From Nectonema munidae (taxonomy: Eukaryota > Nematomorpha > Nectonematoida > Nectonematidae), in the NCBI GenBank assembly GCA_030549495.1, contig JAUIRK010001052.1:2046001-2110000 (forward strand): DNA of 64,000 nucleotides. The letters run 5' to 3'. Positions 55,968-64,000 of the stretch are shown here, one piece after another. Position numbers and translations under genes: made by a program. How positions within the stretch are numbered: the stretch's first letter is position 1; each line of letters opens with the position of its first letter. The notes under the pieces are model-generated. The model was not told the origin of the DNA. It saw only the letters and a program-made list of their open reading frames with translations, and did no database searches.

Positions 55968-56095
55968 TTAACGCTTTGAGGACCAGAATTTTGAAGAATA
56001 ATCGTCTGCTTTTTTTCAATGGAATTTTGTATGTTGTAAGCAGACGATTATTATTTGTTGGTACACCGGTGTCACATAAAGCCTCAAAGGGTTAA
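55968..56095. mobile_element. piggyBac-type MITE
   Basis: TTAA at 55968-55971 and 56092-56095; inner ends CGCTTTGAGGACCAG and GCCTCAAAGGG. AATCGTCTGCTTTTTT and its inverse AAGCAGACGATTATT are inside, plus ACACCGGTGTCA near the right end. Confidence 0.85.
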
Positions 56096-56128
56096 AATAA
56101 ATCAATGAAACTATCTTCTATCTAAAAT

Positions 56129-57015
56129 CAGTGGTTCTTAACTGGTGTCCAACTTGACCCTGGTGTTCCATAAAATATTCATAGGGGTCCACAGGCAGAA
56201 AATAATTTAAAGTCTATAGTGATATTATGTTGTTCGATGGGCAATTCCGCTTCTAAAAGGTTTTTATTAGTGAATATACTGTAATGTATATCAATGACAG
56301 CTTTATTTTTCTGTAAATAAAAAGATAACTTTAAATTTAAAATAAATATAGTCTGAATCTTTTTTATATTAGCATATATGCTCATCTTCATTTTATCAGA
56401 TCTTTTAAATAAGTAATTAAGTATATTCATGTTGTCATAGACTGGCTGTGTTGATATAAAATTTTTAAATAAATCTCTGAATAAATTGGAAATATTATTT
56501 ACTATAAGTAAAGTGCTGAATGGTCATTTGTTTGAAATAAAAAGAGTAGAGTTTCAAACGAATTGATTTAAATAAAATGAATTTTCGTTATCAAGTTGAA
56601 GTACTAAATGTAGAAGATGTAAATGCTTTAAATAGATGTAAAGACTCGTGGAGTCGAAAATTCGTTTTATTTAAATTAATTTGTTTGAAACTTTACTTTA
56701 TGAAGTTACACAGACATACCATCGAATAAAGGAAAAATTAAAAACATTTCAAATCTAAAAATTGTCACTTTAGTTTTTATTATTATTATAGTAATCAATT
56801 TTAGCGTTGACCTTAAAAGTAGGGCTACCTGTCTTTCTCATACAACCTCCCGATTCAGTATAGTTGTAAAAGAGAACACTTATTTTCAATGGATAATGTA
56901 TTTGACCGTTACAAACAGATTTTAATATATTATTACTGAAAATACTCTTTTTTGTTGAATAGCTATGTAGGGGTCCCTTTCCAAAAAAACAAGAGAAGGG
57001 GTTCATGAGAAACCC
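56129..57015. mobile_element. hAT-like element remnant
   Basis: CAGTGGTTCTTAACTGGTGT at 56129 is a typical hAT/Charlie-type end followed by GGGGTCCACAGG. Near 56970-57015 GGGGTCCCTTTCC and GGGGTTCATGAGAAACCC may be the other end, poorly preserved. A hairpin lies at 56535-56705. No transposase. Confidence 0.45.
56535..56705. repeat. Imperfect inverted repeat, ~47-bp arms
   Basis: AGAGTTTCAAACGAATTGAT / TTTAAATAAAATGAATTTTCG pairs with CGAAAATTCGTTTTATTTAA / ATTAATTTGTTTGAAACTTT, with a loop of about 65 bp. Confidence 0.8.
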
Positions 57016-57969
57016 GCCCATATCAATCTCTTCGTCATTTTTGAACTTTTACCCTCCCGTACCCGTCTCTTGTCTTATTTTTAAACGTATACCGATCCAT
57101 CGGCAATGCTTTTGTAGGCCCTTTTCTTTAATGTTACATGATGATGTAAAAACACACTCAACACTTGCTCTATATTGGGAAGTTTAGCTCCAAGAATTAG
57201 GCATGGATAAAAGGCCTGTAACCGTATCAGTGCTGTTCTCTACTTCTATATATTCATAACCGCATATTTTTATATGTGTATAGCACAGAACCAACGTAAA
57301 ATTTTAAATATACATTATTAAGTTTTTTAGTAAATATCATAAAATGCTCTTTTTTGTTTCAGCGCAAATAAGCTCGTTTGATTTGTTTGAAATACTACAA
57401 TGAAAAATTTTATATAAAAGAGCTTTCATATTTCGATTCTATATTTTATATCAGATGAGAGAAATATCAAGAAACAGACATTATTTTTATTTTCTATCAA
57501 GTATGGAAACATATTTTTGAGACGTATCGGAAATAATATGTTCCAACCTATCTATAAAAAATTATATGAAAAAATTTCTTCAAATTTTTTGAAGTTTCGA
57601 ACTGCAAAAAATGAGTGACAATAGATGAACATTTAGTGAAATATAAAGTAAATTCATCAATAAAATGCAGGATCTGAAAAATAAGTCATTTAGTTTTAGA
57701 AAAATGTTAAAAAAAATTTTTTTAATTGTACTTTATATCAATTTTTATTATATTAACCAAGTAAACAGAAAAATTCATTAGATTTGAATAAATTATTACA
57801 AAAGATTTTTAGCTATTTTATAAAAAAAAAGTAAAAAATACATTCAAAAAGATAAATAAAAATAGGATAAAAACTATATCAGATCAAAACAAAGAACTTT
57901 AACTAAAAGAGGATGTATTTTTCCAATAAAATTGAATAATATATACATCCGTTAACCTTTTATAGATTC
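57016..57969. other. No recognised feature
   Basis: Frame 57005-57187 (+) has no domain. Rest AT-rich. Confidence 0.4.
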
Positions 57970-59862
<1,893 letters not shown>

Positions 59863-60560
59863 TCAGGGTACAAACATCAAGGTAATTACAAAACACAGCC
59901 AGTGACCTGGCTTGTATGCATGATATGCTTTCACCATTCTGTTTGGGATATCAACACCGCCTTTGTTTTCATTATAAGACAGTAGACTTTCAGGCTTAGA
60001 AGCGATATTGCTTATTTGTACATTTTTGTGTTGTGAAGAAAATATATAAACTACTTTAAAGTTTCTGCGAGCGTGTCTTTTTGGAATATAGGCACTTATT
60101 GCGACGTAATTTGAGAAAATTGTTCTACTTTCACATTCATTCAATTTTAGTTCTTTTAGATACGGCGGTCTGAAAATGATTGGCAAAAATCTTTTCTTGG
60201 CCATATAACTGTTCCACAGACGGATATCTTCTTACTTTGAGCCCAAACCGCTAGTTCATGCGATGTAAAGAATCTCTCAGTGTAAGGACCACAACCTGGA
60301 GGGACCTTGCTTTTTTCAACTAACCTTCTAACAATTGATAAACCAGAAAAATAAGAGGAATCCTTTAAGCCAGATACATATATTTCAGGAATCGTATAAT
60401 AATAGTACTTGGAGTCACATATATGATAAAATTTGATGCCATATCTACCAAGTTTGTGAGGATAGTAAACTTTTACGGGACATCCTCCTCTGAAAACAAC
60501 AAGTTGTTCATCTACTGTAACGGCTGAATGAGTAGTCCAAAACTTGGAAAAAATGTTTAA
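59863..60560 (-). pseudogene. piggyBac transposase, second copy, central and C-terminal part
   Basis: Minus strand from about 60545: VVFRGGCPVKVYYPHKLGRY, GIKFYHICDSKYYYY (first core Asp region), TERFFTSHELAVWAQSKKIS (the second Asp position replaced by R/F context), then ORF 60204-59863 with MAKKRFLPIIF, ISNIASKPESLLSYNENKGG and VDIPNRMVKAYHAYKPGHW (third Asp in GGVDI). The N-terminal third is missing. About two frame changes. It differs clearly from the 36-kb copy, so at least two piggyBac lineages invaded. Confidence 0.78.
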
Positions 60561-60759
60561 AAGTGGTTATGAATATAGCGAACAGGATTGATTTTATCAT
60601 TTGGATCGTGAATTTCTTTATCATCAAATCTTATGAAAATATGAATAAGCGTAAACATTTGACGTCCAATAACAGCTCTCAGAAATGGACTTCCATAAAA
60701 AGAAAAAAGATCAGATGTTTTAATTTTCTGGTCACCATTTTGACCGATACAAAAAATAT
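60561..60759. other. Spacer
   Basis: May contain the missing N-terminal piece of the piggyBac copy, but nothing readable was found. Confidence 0.3.
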
Positions 60760-61486
60760 ATATTTATAGTATATTACTAATATACAACGATTTTTTGAAA
60801 AATTTTTACAGAAACCGCAAATCGGATTGAAGTTTTCAGATATTTTGAAAACAATGCCAAACTTGAGTCCAAAAAGGAAACCAGTATCTTCCATCTCGCA
60901 AAAAATAGATATTTTATTTAAATTTCAAAATTATTTCTGTAGATATTAGACGTAAATCGAACATTTGATTGACACTTACAGACATTTAAAACCTCTAAAT
61001 GCATAAAATGATTTCAGATATAAATCATGGTTGAATCCGTATAAAAATATATATTTCATGTAAAATTAGAGAGAATATTTTTGGATATAGTTTTCAGACA
61101 TAAATCTCAAATTTAATTGACACTGGCAGTAAAACCTCTAAATGCGAAAACTGGGCCCAAAAATGAAACCAACATGATCTATTTGCTATAAAAACATATA
61201 TTTCACTGTAAAATTTGAATGGATGTTTTTAGAGACAATTTTTAGAAGTAAACCGCAAATTTGATTAACACTTAAGGTATTTTCATATCCTACATGTGAA
61301 AAATAAGTTCAGAAATGAAAACAGTATGATCGATTTAGTATAAAAACATATATTTCATTGTAAAATTTGAATGAATGTTTTTGGAGACAATTTTTAGAAG
61401 TAAACCGAAAATATTATTAATACTTATAGGTATTTTGACGTCCTGAATGTAAAAAATGAATCCAGCATGGCCGATTTAGTATAAAA
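60760..61486. repeat. Satellite array 3, ~150-bp unit, about five units
   Basis: Units at about 60900, 61040, 61190 and 61340 contain TATAAAAACATATATTTCA and GTAAACCGCAAATTTGATTA. The last units resemble the last units of array 1 (GGAATGTTTTTGGAGACAAT type). Cut at GTATAAAA by the hAT element. Confidence 0.85.
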
Positions 61487-61755
61487 CAGGTTTCCAAACT
61501 TTTTTAGCCCATAAACCACTTGTTGATTTTTTTGTTTACCGTTGACTCCCCGCTTACTCAATATTGAATTTTCTTAAATTTATAATTTTAAAAATTTTTG
61601 ACAGCTTGATTACACAATGATTCTCACTTTAATGGGTTCTTTCAAAATTGGACAATTTTAATAAAAAAGAAAAATTTTATTGAAAAAAAGACAAATTCAA
61701 GTACATATTAAAATCGGGACGGAACAAATCAAAAAATCGGAAGATGGACAAATTC

Positions 61756-63530
61756 CTAGAGTGAGTTTGATGCTCTGATAGCTAATCTCAAGTCTCCTCG
61801 TTCAACGATGTGTAATCGATTTCGTTTTTTCGTAAGAAGATTGGCAACCCCGCTAAAGCCCATTTCCACGAGGTATGAAGATGGAAAAGCATTCAATAAC
61901 TTTCTTGCGAAAGCCCATAAAGTAGGATAAGCGACAGCGATTTCTTTTTGAAGACAAAACTGCTGATACCCCTTTTGGAATTGCACCTTTAAGTTCTTCG
62001 TTACAGCGTATTTCAATCAGTTCTTCTTGTAACGTGACATCTGCTTCTTCAATTTCATTGTATGAGTTGATCATCCATAGTGGTAGTCAAATTATCACCA
62101 AACCTGACCTTAAAATCTGCATGAAGGGCATTTAAATGTTGCACGTAGACAAAAACTTCATCATCATGGACGTTTGTCGATCACAAATTTGGAAAATTCA
62201 CGCCTTTCCATTTTCTGCATCAAGTCAATTTTACCAAAAAAGGCTGCCACAATGGACTTTGTTTTCACTAAATTCAGACTGTCTCCTTGTAACTGCAAGT
62301 TAACTTTATTAAATTTAGTATACAAATTAGTTAAATAAGCAATGTCTGGTTTATATTTGATTAAATTTTCTTTCAAAATGGGATCTTTAGTAGCGAAAAA
62401 CTCTAAAATGGTCTCAAAAAGGGAAAAAATCTTGTCAAACAAGTCTTTCTACAGCCATTATACTTCAGTATGGAGCAGTAATTCAACGCATTGCTACGAA
62501 TCTTGTTAATAGCATTTATGACTAATTGAAGAGATTCATGTAGTCTGGCATTCAGAGTTTTGGCTACTATGTGTTGTCGGTGGATGACGCAGTGAATTGC
62601 AAACACCCCAGGTACATTTCGTTTTAACCCTTTCGTGACGAGCGTATATATGATACATAAACAAGTTTACCTTCGTCTGCTTTTTCAAATAGTTTTGTAT
62701 AGGAATCTTCTGCTTTTTAATAAATATCGTCTGATTTTTCTGGTAATGAAAGGGTTAAATGGCTTATAAAACCGCGATAACGCCCAAACATTGCTTGGGC
62801 TCCATCCACTGCTGCTGCTATAATATTTGATAAAGAAATAGATTTTTGGGTACAAAAATCTTTCAAAACATTGAATATAGTTTCACCTTTAGAGTCCGTC
62901 GTGAAATTTTTTGCAAAGAGGAGTTCTTTATCAATTTTTTCATCCATAACAAAACGAACATAGGCCAATAAAAGCGCTTCGTTACGAGGTAAAGTAGACT
63001 CGTCCAAGTGAATAGAGAAATGGTTCATTTGCAAATAATTACACAAGAAGCTTTGAACATCAAGACTCATTTCATCAATACGTCTTTGAACTGTGTTGTT
63101 CCTCAAAGGAATTCTTTTCAGAATATCATATGCAGAATGGTGTAAAACAGTTTTTAAAAGCTCTTCACTAGCTGGCAAAATTAGCTGCTCCCCGATAGTA
63201 TGATGTTTTCCAGATTTTGCTATGAGCAGTGAGATAGATATTGTACGACGCCCGCAAATCATCATCGTCTCTCCTTGACGTTGAAGCGACATCTTGTCCA
63301 CAGTAATTCTCTTTCCGTGTTTTAAAGTATGTCAAATTATGACTTTTTTTTTATCAGGGTGATATCTTCTCAGATGATCCTCCAACTTGGATGGTTTCAT
63401 AGCGTCATTGCTTAAAACTTTGCTGCATTGAAGGCACATGGGTAGATTATATGTCCCATGGGGAAGAAATGAAGCCGAAATTCAAATAATCAAAGCTATA
63501 TTGCCTACATTTTCCTTTTTGCTCGGCCAT
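61756..63530 (-). pseudogene. hAT transposase (FAM200/ZBED-like), nearly full length
   Basis: ATG at 63530 starts MAEQKGKCRQYSFDYLNFGF; a BED-like finger follows (VPSMQQSFK or, in the neighbouring frame, LPMCLQCSKVLSNDAMKPSK). ORF 63301-62717 has GKHHTIGEQLILPASEELL, HFSIHLDESTLPRNEALL (D of the core) and AAAVDGAQAMFGRYRGFISH. After the MITE: VFAIHCVIHRQHIVAKTLN, FDKIFSLFETILEFF and NKVNLQLQGDSLNLV, then ORF 62016-61756 with VEMGFSGVANLLTKKRNRLH, the dimerisation region. Three or four frame changes, a stop near 63450 and a MITE insertion at 62624 inactivate it. Related to the 58-kb copy but clearly separate. Confidence 0.85.
62624..62758. mobile_element. piggyBac-type MITE inside the hAT transposase
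   Basis: TTAA at 62624-62627 and 62755-62758; inner ends CCCTTTCGTGACGAG and TGGTAATGAAAGGG; TTCGTCTGCTTTTTCA and ATCGTCTGATTT inside. It separates the SHL and NVPGVFAIH parts of the transposase. Confidence 0.9.
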
Positions 63531-63705
63531 GTTCAATAGATTGATTAATTAATTAAAAATAAATTATCTATAAATATTAAAATCTATAATTAATTAAAAA
63601 TAATTTAAAATTACATAAATAATATTTAGAAATATAATAAAATAGGCATTTAAATAAAATAAATCACATATGAAATAGGCATTTAAATAATTTTATTAAA
63701 CGTAA

Positions 63706-63846
63706 TTAACCCATTTAAGGCCAAGCAAAGCAGACGATATCTAAAAAAAAACGCAGACGATTTATATTCAAAGTCATTGAAAAAAGCAGACGAAGATGAA
63801 ATTACTTATGTTCCAAAATAGGAACATTGGCCGTAAATGGGTTATT
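63706..63846. mobile_element. piggyBac-type MITE
   Basis: TTAA at 63706-63709 and TTAT at 63843-63846; near-identical, inverted, to 31538-31676, including CGCAGACGATTTATATTCAA and TTCCAAAATAGGAAC. High identity points to recent activity. Confidence 0.88.
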
Positions 63847-64000
63847 TATGCATAAATATGCAGAATATCTATTATAAGAATCATATACGCAGAGTTTGCG
63901 TTGTGTGTAATTTCGTCACCTGCCTAAATATGTAGACCCATATTTACATATCGTAGACCACAAAATAATTTTTTTGTTAACTTATGACCACTGACATAAG

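Larger units (their letters stand above)
61487..64000 (-). mobile_element. hAT element inserted in satellite array 3
   Basis: CAGGTTTCCAAACTTTTTTA at 61487 is a hAT-type end (compare CAGGGGTTCTCAAACTTTTT), followed by AACCAC and ACTCCCCGC words. It breaks a satellite unit, with GTATAAAA expected as the 8-bp duplication. The other end should be near the window edge: GTAGACCAC and TATGACCACTG at 63954-63991 resemble its subterminal part. Encodes the transposase below; two piggyBac MITEs are nested within. Confidence 0.65.

Noticed and set aside
57005-57187. 60-codon plus-strand gene
   Set aside because: No domain, no splice context, lies at the edge of a hAT-like remnant.

Overview
This is nuclear DNA of an invertebrate animal, most likely an arthropod. 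It is very AT-rich, host exons are few, short and GT-AG spliced with introns of about 50-60 bp, and most recognisable sequence is DNA transposons. A parasitic copepod type of genome (sea louse) would fit, but this is inference from composition, repeat content and tiny introns; no species marker is present.

Host genes are sparse. At 0.8-1.1 kb there are two exons of a DM13-domain protein. At 12.25-12.44 kb lies a first exon with a signal peptide and an LDL-receptor class A module. At 16.46-16.86 kb is the main exon of a fatty-acid-binding protein. At 54.31-54.74 kb a compact four-exon gene encodes an unrecognised single-pass membrane protein of about 84 residues. Four more isolated exon candidates (6.0, 8.1, 15.5 and 55.1 kb) are much weaker.

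The rest is a layered transposon graveyard. 1.6-5 kb: BED-type hAT remnant, tandem duplication, a foldback-like MITE. 8.4-11.5 kb: tRNA-SINE composite repeat, a ~150-bp satellite array, a hAT MITE. 12.6-14.5 kb: hAT-like repeat with a nested MITE. 17.1-19.1 kb: a 1.95-kb DNA transposon with TTA flanks. 19.6-28.3 kb: a MULE cluster whose best copy (23.9-25.7 kb, minus strand) keeps a FLYWCH domain and seven tiny introns. 28.4-35 kb: Tigger fragment, mariner/pogo-type and piggyBac MITEs, LINE pieces and LTR-like fossils. 35.7-40.2 kb: an element with hAT-like ends that carries a piggyBac transposase gene and a complete Tigger element (37649-39458). 42-53.7 kb: MITEs, LINE, SINEs, satellite, Tigger and hAT pieces, and another MULE. 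55-64 kb: several piggyBac-type MITEs, two BED-hAT transposase pseudogenes, a second piggyBac pseudogene and a third satellite array.

The elements interact. Short piggyBac-type MITEs sharing a CGTCTGCTTTTT core occur beside two decayed piggyBac transposase genes. MITEs and SINEs are nested in older copies, giving relative ages and, in one case, an empty site. The same 150-bp satellite recurs in three places, twice with the same 3' flank, so it probably moves as part of a larger element. Stops and frameshifts in the transposase genes indicate that none seen here is intact.
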